Part shown: in pieces, positions 1 to 9,177 of the stretch
How the letters are laid out: the number at the start of each line of letters is the position of its first letter
Position numbering within the stretch: the stretch's first letter is position 1
Assembly (NCBI RefSeq): GCF_003185655.1
Contig: NZ_QHJQ01000011.1
Location: 35,444 to 99,443, forward strand
Direction of reading: 5' to 3'
Length of the DNA: 64,000 nucleotides
Source of the DNA: Coraliomargarita sinensis
Lineage (GTDB): Bacteria > Verrucomicrobiota > Verrucomicrobiia > Opitutales > Coraliomargaritaceae
Made by a program: the position numbers and the translations under genes
The notes under the pieces: model-generated
What the model saw: only the letters and a program-made list of their open reading frames with translations
The model's database searches: none
What the model was told of the DNA's origin: nothing

Positions 1-975
1 GTGGTCTATGCCGGGGCATCCGGTCTGGTGCTGCCCTCGACGACTGCGAACAACAGCGAGACGATTGAGCATGCGCTCAATAACTTGAAGGCCGGGGGTT
101 CCACCAATGCCGGTGCCGGCATCGATCTGGCCTACAAAGTGGCCCGCGAGCACTTTATCGAGGGCGGAAATAACCGGGTCATCCTCTGCACCGACGGCGA
201 CTTCAATGTCGGCCAGACCAATCGTGGTGAGCTGACCAGCATTGCCGACGAGCAGGCCGGCGAAGGCGTCTCACTGACCATTCTCGGTTTCGGGATGGGG
301 AACTACAAGGATGACATGTTGGAAGACCTTTCCAATAAAGGGAAGGGGAGCTATGCCTATATCGATTCCCGTGCCGAGGCCCGTAAGGTTTTCCTCGAGG
401 ACCTTGCCAGTAATATCTTCAAGATTGCCAAGGACGTGAAGATCCAGGTCGAGTTTAATCCGGAACAGGTTCAAGCGTATCGATTAATCGGATACGAAAA
501 CCGCCGCCTGAAGGCCGAGGACTTCAATGACGACAAAAAGAAAGCCGGCGATATCGGTCCGGGGCACTCCGTGGTGGCGTTCTACGAGGTCGTGCCCGCC
601 GGCATCGAAATGGATCTTCCCGGTGTCGATAAGCTGCGTTACCAGAAAAGCGCGGAGGCCAAACCGGTTCCGGGCGAAGTCGCGACGGTAAAACTTCGTT
701 ACAAGCGCCCCGATGCCGATACCAGTCGCCTGATCATGCAGACGGCTCATAGTGGCGATCTGCTGGAATTCAACGACGCCAACGATGACTTCCGCTTTGG
801 GGCGGCGGTAGCGGCATTCGGCTTCAAGCTGCGCAGTTCGGAGACGATCGGTGAATTTAACTACGCCGAGATTGAGCGGATCGCCGCGGGGGCTATCGGT
901 CTCGATTCCGGAGGGCACCGATCCGAATTCACCGAACTGGTCCGGCAGGCCGAAAGGTTGAGCCGCCAAAACTAA
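1..975 (+). CDS. VWA domain protein with C-terminal DUF3520 (5' end cut by window)
   Basis: The frame is open from the first base, so the gene begins upstream and only about 324 C-terminal residues are visible. The first ~130 residues are the second half of a von Willebrand factor A domain ([27 protein letters not shown]). The rest matches the DUF3520 tail found with VWA domains in the E. coli YfbK family ([36 protein letters not shown]). Such proteins are usually envelope-located and their biochemical role is poorly known. The N-terminal signal and MIDAS motif are not visible. A clean terminator follows, so this is the last gene of its transcript. Confidence 0.85.
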   Translation: MVYAGASGLVLPSTTANNSETIEHALNNLKAGGSTNAGAGIDLAYKVAREHFIEGGNNRVILCTDGDFNVGQTNRGELTSIADEQAGEGVSLTILGFGMGNYKDDMLEDLSNKGKGSYAYIDSRAEARKVFLEDLASNIFKIAKDVKIQVEFNPEQVQAYRLIGYENRRLKAEDFNDDKKKAGDIGPGHSVVAFYEVVPAGIEMDLPGVDKLRYQKSAEAKPVPGEVATVKLRYKRPDADTSRLIMQTAHSGDLLEFNDANDDFRFGAAVAAFGFKLRSSETIGEFNYAEIERIAAGAIGLDSGGHRSEFTELVRQAERLSRQN

Positions 976-992
976 ACGAAGCCTTCTCCTCG

Positions 993-1027
993 AACAGGGT
1001 GTCGCAACCAGCGGCACCCTGTTTTCT
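993..1027 (+). terminator. Rho-independent terminator after the VWA gene
   Basis: A perfect 9-bp stem (993-1001 with 1015-1023), extended inward by three more pairs including one G-T, closes a 7-nt loop and runs into a T-rich tract (TTTTCTT). It lies 18 nt after the VWA stop codon. Confidence 0.85.
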
Positions 1028-1129
1028 TCGAGCCTTCAGGAGGATGCCAGTGGTCAGGCCCTACGCTTTGATCCCCTGCTTTCGATCGTTCCCACTTGAC
1101 GAAATTTTTTGTCAGTTGATCATACCGTC

Positions 1130-1447
1130 ATGAATAAATTCTCCATACTCTCGTTCATCTGTCTTTGTTTTTCCTTCGTCGCGTTTACTGGTTGCGGTAA
1201 GTCGATCGGGGTGGTCGATGCGGGTACCTACAAGGGCACAATCGATAAGGTGGTTCCGGAAGAAGAAGAAATTTACGTGACTCTGGAGAACGGTGTGCGG
1301 CTCGAGCTTTACTTCAATGAAGACACCGAACTGGTGAAGGGCGACGAGGCGGTCGATTTCTCGACCATCACCCAAAATGCTTCCGTGGAGATCACCGTGG
1401 CCCGAGAGGGAAACCGGAATATCCCTGTCCGGGTTGTGTTGCTCTAG
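1130..1447 (+). CDS. Small predicted lipoprotein
   Basis: About 105 residues. I place the start at the ATG at 1130 rather than 21 nt upstream because it puts the signal sequence (MNKFSILSF...) at the N-terminus. The hydrophobic stretch ends in a lipobox, AFTGC, so the mature protein should be a lipid-anchored envelope protein of about 80 residues. The remainder is rich in beta-prone segments (YKGTIDKVVPEEEEIYVTL, SVEITVAREGNRN), which suggests a small beta-barrel or OB-like fold; no family is recognised. It is followed closely by a DUF2231 membrane protein, possibly in one transcript. Confidence 0.7.
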   Translation: MNKFSILSFICLCFSFVAFTGCGKSIGVVDAGTYKGTIDKVVPEEEEIYVTLENGVRLELYFNEDTELVKGDEAVDFSTITQNASVEITVAREGNRNIPVRVVLL

Positions 1448-1480
1448 CGGCTTGCTGAGAGCCAACGCACTTTCATTTTC

Positions 1481-2017
1481 ATGATCACGACGGGGCTTTT
1501 GGCCAGTGCCGGAGCGGACGGCCTTTCGAGCATGTGGCGGATCGAATTGCTGCATCCCGCCGTGGTTCATTTTTCCGTCGCGCTCACGGTTGTGGGCAGC
1601 CTCTTCTATCTGGTGGGTCTTTTAGGGTCGAGTTATCCCGCTTGCCAATCGTTCCGCCTGACCGCCTGGTGGCTGCTCCTCTTGGCTTGCCTCGCAAGCT
1701 GGGCCAGCCTGCAGACCGGGTTCTGGGCGGATCATGCGGTGGGACGGGAGCTTTTTGATCCGCGGCCCCTAAAGGATCATGAGCGGTTCGGCCTAGGTTT
1801 CAGCTGGGTGTTGAGCGCGACGGTTCTTGTTGAGGGCTTGCGGCTTTTCGTTTCAAGGCTTCGTTCTTACCGGAAGTATCTTACCCTTCTGGTTATGATC
1901 GGACTGGTCGCGTCCTGTGGTCTGGTGGCGTGGACGTCCCACCTGGGAGCTGGGCTGGTTTATCAGCAGGGAGCCGGAGTACAGATGCCCTCGGAGGTTA
2001 ATGAATCCCGAGACTGA
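1481..2017 (+). CDS. DUF2231 integral membrane protein
   Basis: 178 residues with about four membrane spans. It carries the signatures of DUF2231 proteins: an early HPAVVHFSVAL segment at the start of the first helix, a later H residue in KDHERFG, and a C-terminal THLGAGLVYQQGAGV that matches the family's GHxGGxLVYxxGxGV ending. Function is unknown; related proteins have been suggested to handle heme or redox because of their conserved histidines. A later ATG at 1532 (MWRIELLHP) is a reasonable alternative start. The 3' end overlaps the convergent glutamate dehydrogenase gene by 20 bp. Confidence 0.75.
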   Translation: MITTGLLASAGADGLSSMWRIELLHPAVVHFSVALTVVGSLFYLVGLLGSSYPACQSFRLTAWWLLLLACLASWASLQTGFWADHAVGRELFDPRPLKDHERFGLGFSWVLSATVLVEGLRLFVSRLRSYRKYLTLLVMIGLVASCGLVAWTSHLGAGLVYQQGAGVQMPSEVNESRD

Positions 2018-3395
2018 GCATGGCGTCTGCCACACGCTTGAAGCTGGCGAGGTTGGCACCTTTCACGTAGTCGACCCAATCGCCCTCGTCGCCCTCGCGA
2101 ACGCACTGCTCGTGGATGGTCTGCATAATTGCGGCCAGTTCCTTTTCCATACGCTCGCGGTCCCAAGAAAGGCGCATGCTGTTTTGCGTCATCTCGAGTC
2201 CGGATACGGCCACGCCGCCGGCGTTCGCGGCCTTGCCGGGTGCAAAGTAGCACTTGTTGCGACGGAAAAGGTCGATCGCCTCCAAAGTTGCGGGCATGTT
2301 GGCCCCTTCGACGACGCCGAGACATCCGTTCTTTAGCAGTGTCTTCGCCGCCTCGCCGTCGAGTTCGCCCTGTGTCGCGCAAGGAAAAGCCAGATCGCAG
2401 CTCACTCCCCAGGGCGCCTCGTCCGCGTGGTAGTCGCAGCCGGTCGCTTCGGCGTATTCTTTGAGTCGCCCGCGCTGGACAAATTTCAGCTCCTTGATCG
2501 AGGCAATCGCCTCTTCGTCCAAGCCGTCCGGGCAGTGGATAAAGCCGTCCGAGTCGGAAAGCGTGACGACTCTGGCACCAAGGCTGGTCAGTTTTTCGGC
2601 GGCGAACAGCGCCACGTTGCCGGCTCCCGAGAGGGCGCAGATTTTCCCCTCTAGCCCGTCCTTGTGCCGCCGCAGCATTGTCTCGGCAAAGAGCACCGCA
2701 CCGTAGCCGGTGGCTTCGGTGCGAAGCACGCTGCCGCCGTAGCCGACACCTTTGCCGGTCAGGACCGCTCGCGACTCGTCCTGCAGGCGCTTGTATTGAC
2801 CATACAAATAGCCGATCTCGCGCTCGCCGACACCGATATCGCCGGCGGGAACATCACGGTCGGGCCCGATGTGTCGCGCCAGCTCGGTCATGAAAGACTG
2901 GCAAAACCGCATGACCTCCCGGTCCGACTTGCCCCGCGGATTGAAATCCGAGCCGCCTTTACCGCCTCCCAGCGGAAGCTGGGTCAGCGCATTCTTGAAA
3001 ACCTGTTCGAAGGCTAGAAATTTGAGAATACCCAGATTGACGGAGGGGTGGAAACGCAATCCGCCCTTGTAAGGTCCCAGGGTGCTGTTGAACTGCACGC
3101 GGTAGCCGCGGTTCACCCGGACGCGTCCGGAGTCGTCCTCCCAGCAAACACGAAAGCTGAAAATTCGATCCGGTTCGACCAGACGATCCAGAACCGCATC
3201 GCGATGCAATGTTTCCCAATCTTCGACTTCGGGAAAGACGGTTTGCATGAATTCCCGCACCGCGTCGTGGAATTCCTGCTCGTTGGGATGGCGCTCGGCA
3301 AGCTCTTGGAGAAAAGTGTCCAATTTCTCGGAAGCGGGGTTGTCCTTACGTTTTTGGTTCGAGGTTGCGGAGTTGGTTTTGTTGGATGCGTTCAT
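1998..3395 (-). CDS. gdhA: NADP-type glutamate dehydrogenase
   Basis: 465 residues, the usual length for the hexameric family-I enzyme that makes glutamate from 2-oxoglutarate, ammonia and NADPH in the cytoplasm. The substrate-binding segment GPYKGGLRFHPSVN is at residues 107-120 and the catalytic lysine is K146 in PLGGGKGGSDF. The nucleotide-binding Rossmann part follows (ALSGAGNVALFAAEKL). The first ~20 residues are polar and low complexity, so a later start is possible, but no better methionine precedes the conserved region. It converges on and overlaps the DUF2231 gene by 20 bp. This is the window's only ammonium-assimilation gene. Confidence 0.96.
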   Translation of the reverse strand: MNASNKTNSATSNQKRKDNPASEKLDTFLQELAERHPNEQEFHDAVREFMQTVFPEVEDWETLHRDAVLDRLVEPDRIFSFRVCWEDDSGRVRVNRGYRVQFNSTLGPYKGGLRFHPSVNLGILKFLAFEQVFKNALTQLPLGGGKGGSDFNPRGKSDREVMRFCQSFMTELARHIGPDRDVPAGDIGVGEREIGYLYGQYKRLQDESRAVLTGKGVGYGGSVLRTEATGYGAVLFAETMLRRHKDGLEGKICALSGAGNVALFAAEKLTSLGARVVTLSDSDGFIHCPDGLDEEAIASIKELKFVQRGRLKEYAEATGCDYHADEAPWGVSCDLAFPCATQGELDGEAAKTLLKNGCLGVVEGANMPATLEAIDLFRRNKCYFAPGKAANAGGVAVSGLEMTQNSMRLSWDRERMEKELAAIMQTIHEQCVREGDEGDWVDYVKGANLASFKRVADAMLSLGIH

Positions 3396-3536
3396 GATTC
3401 AGGCATTCGGGTGGTCCCAATTTTTGTGAGACTACCACGCCCGGTTCCCGAATTAAAGCGCGATCAGCAGATCGGTTCGATAGTGTCCGGGATGCGAAGG
3501 TAGTTGATTTTCTGCTACGGCAGGACCGCGAAGTTG

Positions 3537-4409
3537 TTACCCTTTGTAGGCGTTTGTGTGCACGCCCTGCACGCCGAGACCATCGACCACGAAGACCTTT
3601 CCCGCGTCCGGTTCGTCGGCGTCCTTTTTTATTCCGGTGGTGACAAAGAGGCGGTCCAGTTCTGGGCCGCCGAAGGCGCAGGCGGTGGTTTCGACCGCCG
3701 GGATGTCGACCTGTTGAAGTTTTTCGCCGGTTTTGGGATCGAATCGCACGACGCAGCCACCGTGACAGAAGGCCACCCAGACTTTGTCCTCGGTATCGAT
3801 CGTCATGCCGTCGGGTGAGCTGTCGTAGCCGGCGGCCTCGGTGTCGACAATCACCCCGGCGTCGGCGATCCGGCCGCTCTTGCTGTCGAAATCGTAGGCA
3901 CGGATTTCGCGCGTCGGGGTGTCGATATAATACATTCGGTTCGCCGCGGCATTCCAGCAGATGCCGTTGGAGTTGGTGACGCCGAAGATTTGAACTGAAA
4001 GATCGTGATTTTCGTCGAGGCGGTAGAGCTTGGCATCGCCCGTTTTTTTGACGAGGCTGATCGTGCCGGCCCAGAAGCGTCCGGCCGGATCGCATTTGCC
4101 GTCGTTGAAGCGGTTGTCGGGGCGCTTTTCCGCCTCGGGGTCGGCGAGGTTTTGCTTATCACCTGTGGCCGGATCGAATGAATAGATACCGCTGTCGCCC
4201 GCACAAAGGTAGCCGCCACTGGCGCGCGGCACGACGGTGCCGATTCGTTCGCCAATTTCGTAAACGGTTTCCGCTCCGCTCTCCGGAGCGAGTTCGATCA
4301 GGGCATGTCTTTCGATATCGACATAGACGAGCTTGTCCTGCCACCAGATGGGCCCCTCGCCCCATTTCGAGATGCGCGAGCCGATAGTTTTTACGGTTAT
4401 TTTTTCCAT
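3537..4409 (-). CDS. SMP-30/gluconolactonase family sugar lactonase
   Basis: 290 residues forming the six-bladed propeller of the SMP-30/LRE family (PF08450), which hydrolyses sugar lactones with one divalent metal. The expected metal and active-site residues are present: E18 in GEGP, N102/D103 in RFNDGKCDP, N148 in TNSNGICWN and D200 in SSPDGMTID. There is no signal peptide, so it is cytoplasmic. It could open an aldonolactone made by a sugar dehydrogenase, but no such dehydrogenase is adjacent; the neighbours are gdhA and cysS. The exact sugar cannot be told from sequence. Confidence 0.9.
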   Translation of the reverse strand: MEKITVKTIGSRISKWGEGPIWWQDKLVYVDIERHALIELAPESGAETVYEIGERIGTVVPRASGGYLCAGDSGIYSFDPATGDKQNLADPEAEKRPDNRFNDGKCDPAGRFWAGTISLVKKTGDAKLYRLDENHDLSVQIFGVTNSNGICWNAAANRMYYIDTPTREIRAYDFDSKSGRIADAGVIVDTEAAGYDSSPDGMTIDTEDKVWVAFCHGGCVVRFDPKTGEKLQQVDIPAVETTACAFGGPELDRLFVTTGIKKDADEPDAGKVFVVDGLGVQGVHTNAYKG

Positions 4410-4470
4410 TTGGTGACTCTAGCAAGCAAGCTGTCGCTGGGTCAACTGAACCTGACCGGGAGTCAGTGGC

Positions 4471-5907
4471 TCACTTTGGCTCCAGATCGAACCCGTCTTT
4501 ACCGTCCTTGACGACCCAACCCTTTACGAGCAACTCGTCGCGAAGGGTGTCCGCTTTGGCAAAGTCCTTGGCTTTTTTCGCGTCCCAGCGTTCCTGGGCA
4601 AGGGCGACGATTTCTTCCGGTGCGTCGATTTTCTTTTCTTCGACGGTGAAGAGTTCGATCCCGAGCGCGTAGAGGAGGCTACCGAAGGCCTTCAACATCT
4701 CGCGGGCACCGTCGCTGTCGAGTGAGGCGGCGGGGTTGGAGCCAATGACGCCGAAGATCGCGCCGAGGCAGGCGGCCGTATTCAGGTTGTGGCGCAGGGC
4801 ATCCCAGGCCTTGGCAAAGCGACCGAAGTCCCTCGCGGCCTCTTTGGAAATATAGCCAGCCAGCGCATCGCGGTCTTCGCCGGTTTTTCCCAGGAGGGTC
4901 TCGGCGAAACGTTCCAGTTTGGTCAAAGCGCTCTCCGAGGCGTGGAGCCCGTCGAAGGTAAAGTTCAGCTGTTGTCGGTAGCTGCCGGCGATCAGGGTGT
5001 AGCGGACGACCATCGGGCTGAAGCCTTTCTCGCGCAAATCGTCGAGGGTAAAGAGGTTACCGAGGCTCTTCGACATCTTGGCGCCCTCCACCATGAGATG
5101 GGCGCTGTGAAACCAATGGCGGCAGAAATCGCGCCCTTGGGCACACTCGGATTGGGCAATTTCGTTTTCGTGGTGGGGAAAGCAGAGGTCGATGCCGCCT
5201 CCATGCAGGTCGATGGTCTCACCGCCGAAGGCGCTCTCCACCATGGCGGAACATTCCAGGTGCCAGCCCGGGCGGCCTTCACCCCAGGGGCTATCCCAGT
5301 AGTTCTCCCCATCCTCCGGCTTACGGGATTTCCAGAGCGCAAAGTCGGTCACCGATTCGCGGTCGTATTCGTCGGCGTCGTTGACTTGTCCCGCGGAGTT
5401 CTCCTCCTGGGTCTTGAGTTCGCGCTGTTTCAGCTTGGAGAGGCTGCCGTAGTTTTCAAAGGAGTTGACCCGAAAGTAAACCGACCCGTCTTCAGTGGCA
5501 TAGGCGTGGCCTTTTTCGACAAGCTGCTCAATGATCGCAATTTGCTGGGGGATGTGCTCGACCGCACTCGGTTCCGTCGTGGGCGGCAACATGTTGAGCG
5601 CTTCACAATCGATGTGAAATTTTTCCGCCCATTGCTGGGTGAATTTGGATAGGCTGACGCCATCCGCCTGTGACTGGCGGATCGTTTTGTCGTCAACATC
5701 GGTGATGTTGCGGACGTGTTTCACCTCAATGCCATCCACCTCCAGTACGCGGCGGAGCACATCCTGAATCAGGAAAGTGCGAAAATTGCCGATATGTGCC
5801 GGGCCATAGACCGTCGGGCCGCAGCAGTAAAAACGCAGCGGTTGGCCGACCTCGGGCGCGAGATCTTTTACGGAACGGCTGTGGGTATCGTAGAGTTGAA
5901 CGGACAT
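4471..5907 (-). CDS. cysS: Cysteinyl-tRNA synthetase
   Basis: 478 residues from the ATG at 5907. Thirty-two further in-frame codons lie upstream, but they encode only the translation of a heptamer repeat, so the MSVQLYDTHS start is preferred. Class-I signatures are present: a HIGH-type motif written HIGN at 38-41, KMSKS at 277-281, and the zinc ligands C28 or C29 (FYCCGPTVY), a Cys in GWHLECSAM and the HGGGIDLCFPHHENE motif. It charges tRNA-Cys in the cytoplasm. It is divergent from hemB across an 81-bp gap. Confidence 0.97.
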   Translation of the reverse strand: MSVQLYDTHSRSVKDLAPEVGQPLRFYCCGPTVYGPAHIGNFRTFLIQDVLRRVLEVDGIEVKHVRNITDVDDKTIRQSQADGVSLSKFTQQWAEKFHIDCEALNMLPPTTEPSAVEHIPQQIAIIEQLVEKGHAYATEDGSVYFRVNSFENYGSLSKLKQRELKTQEENSAGQVNDADEYDRESVTDFALWKSRKPEDGENYWDSPWGEGRPGWHLECSAMVESAFGGETIDLHGGGIDLCFPHHENEIAQSECAQGRDFCRHWFHSAHLMVEGAKMSKSLGNLFTLDDLREKGFSPMVVRYTLIAGSYRQQLNFTFDGLHASESALTKLERFAETLLGKTGEDRDALAGYISKEAARDFGRFAKAWDALRHNLNTAACLGAIFGVIGSNPAASLDSDGAREMLKAFGSLLYALGIELFTVEEKKIDAPEEIVALAQERWDAKKAKDFAKADTLRDELLVKGWVVKDGKDGFDLEPK

Positions 5908-5920
5908 TTCTGAGTTGTGC

Positions 5921-5952
<32 letters not shown>

Positions 5953-5988
5953 TGCCACTGTCTGACTAAGTGCCAATAGTAAATCTTC

Positions 5989-6996
5989 ATGCCTTCTTAT
6001 CAATTAGATCTCACCCGGCGCCCCCGTCGTATGCGGCGGACGGCTGCACTGCGTTCGCTCGCAAATGAAACGACACTGGAGGCCGGCAACCTGATTCAGC
6101 CACTTTTTGTCATTGAAGGGGAGGGGGCTTCGGAGCCGATCAAGTCCATGCCGGGCCAGTTTCGTCTTTCCATTCCGAAACTGATTGAAGAGTGCAAGGC
6201 GCTTGCCGACCTCGGGATTCCCGCAGTGGCCCTGTTTCCAAAACTGGATTCCAAGGTGAAAAGCGATGACGGGCGCGAGGCCACCAATCCGGATACGCTC
6301 GTCCTGCGGGCGATTCGTGCGCTCAAAAAAGAAGTGCCGCAGATCGCGGTCATCACTGATCTGGCGCTCGACCCTTACACCACGCACGGGCACGACGGGC
6401 TCTGGGATACGGCGGCCCAAGACTTGGCGAACGACCCGACGGTCGAAGTTCTGGCCGAGATGGCGGTTCTGGCCGCTGAGGCGGGTGTCGATATCGTGGC
6501 TCCTTCAGACATGATGGACGGGCGCGTCGGTGCGATCCGCGAAGCACTGGATGACAATAATCACGAGAAGACGGCGATCATGGCTTATTCCGCGAAATTT
6601 GCATCGGCCTTTTACGGACCCTTTCGCGACGCGTTGGGCAGTGCGGCCAGCGCGGGCACGCATGCCCTGGATAAACGCACTTACCAACTCAATCCCGGGA
6701 ATCGCCGCGAAGCGCTGACCGAAGTGGCGCTCGACGAGGAGGAGGGGGCCGACATTCTGATGGTGAAGCCGGCCGGACCGTACCTCGATATTATCCGCGA
6801 AGTGCGCGAGGAAACGGATCTACCGCTGGCCGCCTATCAGGTGTCCGGCGAATACGCTCAAATCCATGCTGCTGCCGAGAAAGGCTGGCTCGATCTGGAG
6901 AAGTGTCGTGACGAGTCTTTACTGGCTATTCGACGCGCCGGCGCGGATATGATACTGAGCTATTTCGCGAAGGAATACGCCCTAAGGTTGACTTAG
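5989..6996 (+). CDS. hemB: Porphobilinogen synthase (delta-aminolevulinate dehydratase)
   Basis: 335 residues, normal length. The enzyme condenses two 5-aminolevulinate molecules to porphobilinogen in heme synthesis. The two Schiff-base lysines are K203 in MAYSAKFASAFYGPF and K260 in ILMVKPAGPYLD. The metal site after DLALDPYTTHGHDG lacks the cysteine triad of zinc enzymes (it reads TTHGHDGL), so this is probably a magnesium or metal-independent type. The start ATG at 5989 gives the typical N-terminal RPRRMRR segment. Its stop overlaps the stop of the convergent CNNM gene by 4 bp. Heme made here would also be needed by the P450, DUF3445 and cytochrome proteins elsewhere in the window. Confidence 0.96.
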   Translation: MPSYQLDLTRRPRRMRRTAALRSLANETTLEAGNLIQPLFVIEGEGASEPIKSMPGQFRLSIPKLIEECKALADLGIPAVALFPKLDSKVKSDDGREATNPDTLVLRAIRALKKEVPQIAVITDLALDPYTTHGHDGLWDTAAQDLANDPTVEVLAEMAVLAAEAGVDIVAPSDMMDGRVGAIREALDDNNHEKTAIMAYSAKFASAFYGPFRDALGSAASAGTHALDKRTYQLNPGNRREALTEVALDEEEGADILMVKPAGPYLDIIREVREETDLPLAAYQVSGEYAQIHAAAEKGWLDLEKCRDESLLAIRRAGADMILSYFAKEYALRLT

Positions 6997-8051
6997 TTGT
7001 CTGCTCCTTTTCGCGCCCGGTGCTTCTCCGCAAACTGCCGCTTTCGGGCGAGTTCACGCATGTCCACGGCCGGGTCGTCCGCTTCGAAGATCTCCTGCCC
7101 GATAATGTGCTCGATCACATCCTCCATCGTAATCACGCCGGACATGTTGCCGAACTCATCAACCGCGATGGCAAGTTGCTGATGATTTTTGAGGAAAGTT
7201 TGCAGCGCGTCGTCGGCGGTCGCCGTGTCCGGCACAAAGATCGCGTCCGTTGCCAGGTCGGCAATACGCAGGTTTTCCCGCTCCTCGGCAATCGCGCTTA
7301 GGATGTCTCTGCGTCGGACAATACCCCGGATATTATCGGCCTGATCTTCGTAAACGGGGATTCGCGCGAATGGGATGTTCCTTTCCTTCTCGAAAATGGA
7401 TTCAACCGTTTCTTCGCCATCGATGGAGTAAACCACCGTGCGTGGTGTCATGATGGCATCGACCAGAATTTCGTCGAGACTGAGGGCATTATTAATGACT
7501 TCGCGTTCGTTGGAGGAGAGTGTGCCGTCTTTCTCACTTTTCTCGGCCAGGAGCATGATTTCCTCATCGCTGTCCGTTTCCGGTTCCTGGCTCTTCAGCA
7601 GGAACCGGACAAGAAGGCCGACCACCTTGGAGATCGGTGTCATGATCCTGCAGATCCAGATGAGCGGGAAAATCAGTACGGGTTGTAAACTGGCCCGGTA
7701 GAGCACGCCGACATTCTTCGGTATAATTTCGGAAATAAAGAGGATGGCCAGAGCCATGGTCAGAGAAACATTGAACAGGACATTGTCATGTTCCGACCAA
7801 ATCTGCACCGCGAGTCCCCCCACGATTGTTGCTCCGAGGGTGTTTGCGATGGTGTTGAGGCTGAGGATGGCGGAGCTGGTTTCTTCGATATCCAGCTTTG
7901 CCCGCTCCAGTTTTTCACCCCGCTTCGGGTGCGACTTTTTCAAGCCTTCGATCTCCGCGGTTGTGGTACTGAGGATCATCGCCTCCAATATTGAGCATAG
8001 GGCGGAGACGCCTATGGTGAAGACGATAGCTAAAATAAAGACTGTTATCAT
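6993..8051 (-). CDS. CNNM (DUF21) and CBS-pair membrane protein, CorB-like
   Basis: 352 residues. Residues ~1-170 form the CNNM/DUF21 transmembrane domain (SALCSILEAMILS near the start, FISEIIPKNVG further on). Residues ~190-320 form a CBS pair (ALSLDEILVDAIMTPRTVV, then NMSGVITMEDVIEHIIGQEI). The family exports magnesium or related divalent cations, with the CBS pair sensing ATP. It is shorter than many homologues because the usual C-terminal CorC_HlyC domain is absent and the protein ends in a basic tail soon after the second CBS motif. It is convergent with hemB. Confidence 0.9.
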   Translation of the reverse strand: MITVFILAIVFTIGVSALCSILEAMILSTTTAEIEGLKKSHPKRGEKLERAKLDIEETSSAILSLNTIANTLGATIVGGLAVQIWSEHDNVLFNVSLTMALAILFISEIIPKNVGVLYRASLQPVLIFPLIWICRIMTPISKVVGLLVRFLLKSQEPETDSDEEIMLLAEKSEKDGTLSSNEREVINNALSLDEILVDAIMTPRTVVYSIDGEETVESIFEKERNIPFARIPVYEDQADNIRGIVRRRDILSAIAEERENLRIADLATDAIFVPDTATADDALQTFLKNHQQLAIAVDEFGNMSGVITMEDVIEHIIGQEIFEADDPAVDMRELARKRQFAEKHRARKGADN

Positions 8052-8103
8052 TGCGACGGTGTCGACAGGCCCTGTAAAATGCCTATTAAAATAAGTAATC
8101 TGA

Positions 8104-8127
8104 GCGACACACCTGCAGTAGTGTCGC
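8104..8127. other. Perfect stem-loop upstream of the CNNM gene
   Basis: GCGACAC at 8104-8110 pairs with GTGTCGC at 8121-8127 around a 10-nt loop. It is 53 nt upstream of the CNNM start (minus strand) and 116 nt upstream of the PEGA lipoprotein (plus strand). It could be an operator or leader hairpin; there is no T tract. Confidence 0.4.
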
Positions 8128-8242
8128 GCCTCGCATCGCTTTCAAGCATTTTTAGCAGTGGTTAAATCCTACCAAGAACCAAAGCTATAATCTTGACCTG
8201 ACACGCCGATGCTTTCTGTCTTATCGGCAGTTTATTATTAAT

Positions 8243-8749
8243 ATGAAAAATTTCTTACCCCTACTCACTATTCTGACATCTGTGACCTTTTTCAGCGGTT
8301 GCGAGCACATGCGTACGGGTGTGCCGCAAGAGGTCGTTATCTTATCCTTCCCGACTGAGGCCAGTGTTTACATTAACGGAGAGGCTGCCGGTATTACTCC
8401 GATGACCTTGGAACTGCCCCGTAAGATGAATCACGAGATCCGGCTCGAGAAGCTCGGTTACAATCCGGCAGTTAAATACTTTACGCCGGTGCCCAACGAA
8501 AAATCGAAGAATTTCGTACGTTTTGGTTTGCAGGAAGACCTCGGCTATTATGTCGACCTCGAGCCCGGAAAGATGAAAGCCAAAATGCGTAGCGAGCTTG
8601 TGCCCAGTTCCACCGGGGCAGATCCATTTGAGAAAATGGCCATCCAAGCTCTCAAAGCTGATGCGAAGCTTGAGGCGGGTGAAATCACTCCGCTCGAACA
8701 CAAATACATTATCGAGCAGATCATTGAGTTTTTTGAGTCGCAAGGTTAG
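8243..8749 (+). CDS. PEGA-domain lipoprotein
   Basis: 168 residues. A short signal sequence ends in the lipobox FFSGC, predicting lipidation at about residue 20. Residues ~33-100 match a PEGA domain (STEASVYINGEAAG-like pattern, GITPMTLELPRK, HEIRLEKLGYNP), a surface beta-domain of unknown binding function common in Gram-negative envelopes. The C-terminal third is helical and charged (ADAKLEAGEITPLEHKYIIE), resembling the short SHOCT-like helices that follow membrane anchors. A 190-bp gap separates it from the divergent CNNM gene; gcvH follows after 23 nt. Confidence 0.8.
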   Translation: MKNFLPLLTILTSVTFFSGCEHMRTGVPQEVVILSFPTEASVYINGEAAGITPMTLELPRKMNHEIRLEKLGYNPAVKYFTPVPNEKSKNFVRFGLQEDLGYYVDLEPGKMKAKMRSELVPSSTGADPFEKMAIQALKADAKLEAGEITPLEHKYIIEQIIEFFESQG

Positions 8750-8772
8750 TCAGCTGCGTTCTACCTGAGTTT

Positions 8773-9153
8773 ATGAGTAACATTCCAGCTGATCTCCTCT
8801 ATACGAAAGACCACGAGTGGGTAAAAGTCCACGATGACGGCACCGCCACAGTCGGGATTACCGATTACGCTCAGGAAAGTCTCGGCGACATCACATTTGT
8901 TGAGTTTCCCCAGGATGGAGAGTCCTTTACTTCCGGTGATACGTTTGGCGTGGTGGAGTCGGTCAAGGCCGCTTCCGACCTTTTTATGCCAGTGGATGCC
9001 GAGGTGATTGAAATCAATGAGGACGTGGATGCCTCGCCGGAACTTCTGAATCAGGAACCCTACGAGGGAGGCTGGCTGTTGAAAATCAAGCTTCAGAATC
9101 CGGAGCAACTGGATGAACTTCTGAAAGCGGATGCCTACGAGAGCATCGTTTAG
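8773..9153 (+). CDS. gcvH: Glycine cleavage system H protein
   Basis: 126 residues, the standard size. The lipoyl-bearing lysine is K65 in VVESVKAASDLF, in the middle of the barrel-sandwich fold. H protein shuttles the aminomethyl group between the P, T and L proteins during glycine oxidation to CO2, ammonia and methylene-tetrahydrofolate. No gcvT or gcvP gene is in the window, so the system is split in this genome, or this copy serves as a lipoyl carrier. It lies 24 nt upstream of speA and is probably co-transcribed with it. Confidence 0.96.
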   Translation: MSNIPADLLYTKDHEWVKVHDDGTATVGITDYAQESLGDITFVEFPQDGESFTSGDTFGVVESVKAASDLFMPVDAEVIEINEDVDASPELLNQEPYEGGWLLKIKLQNPEQLDELLKADAYESIV

Positions 9154-9177
9154 CCTACCGCTGATCCAAGCATTCAT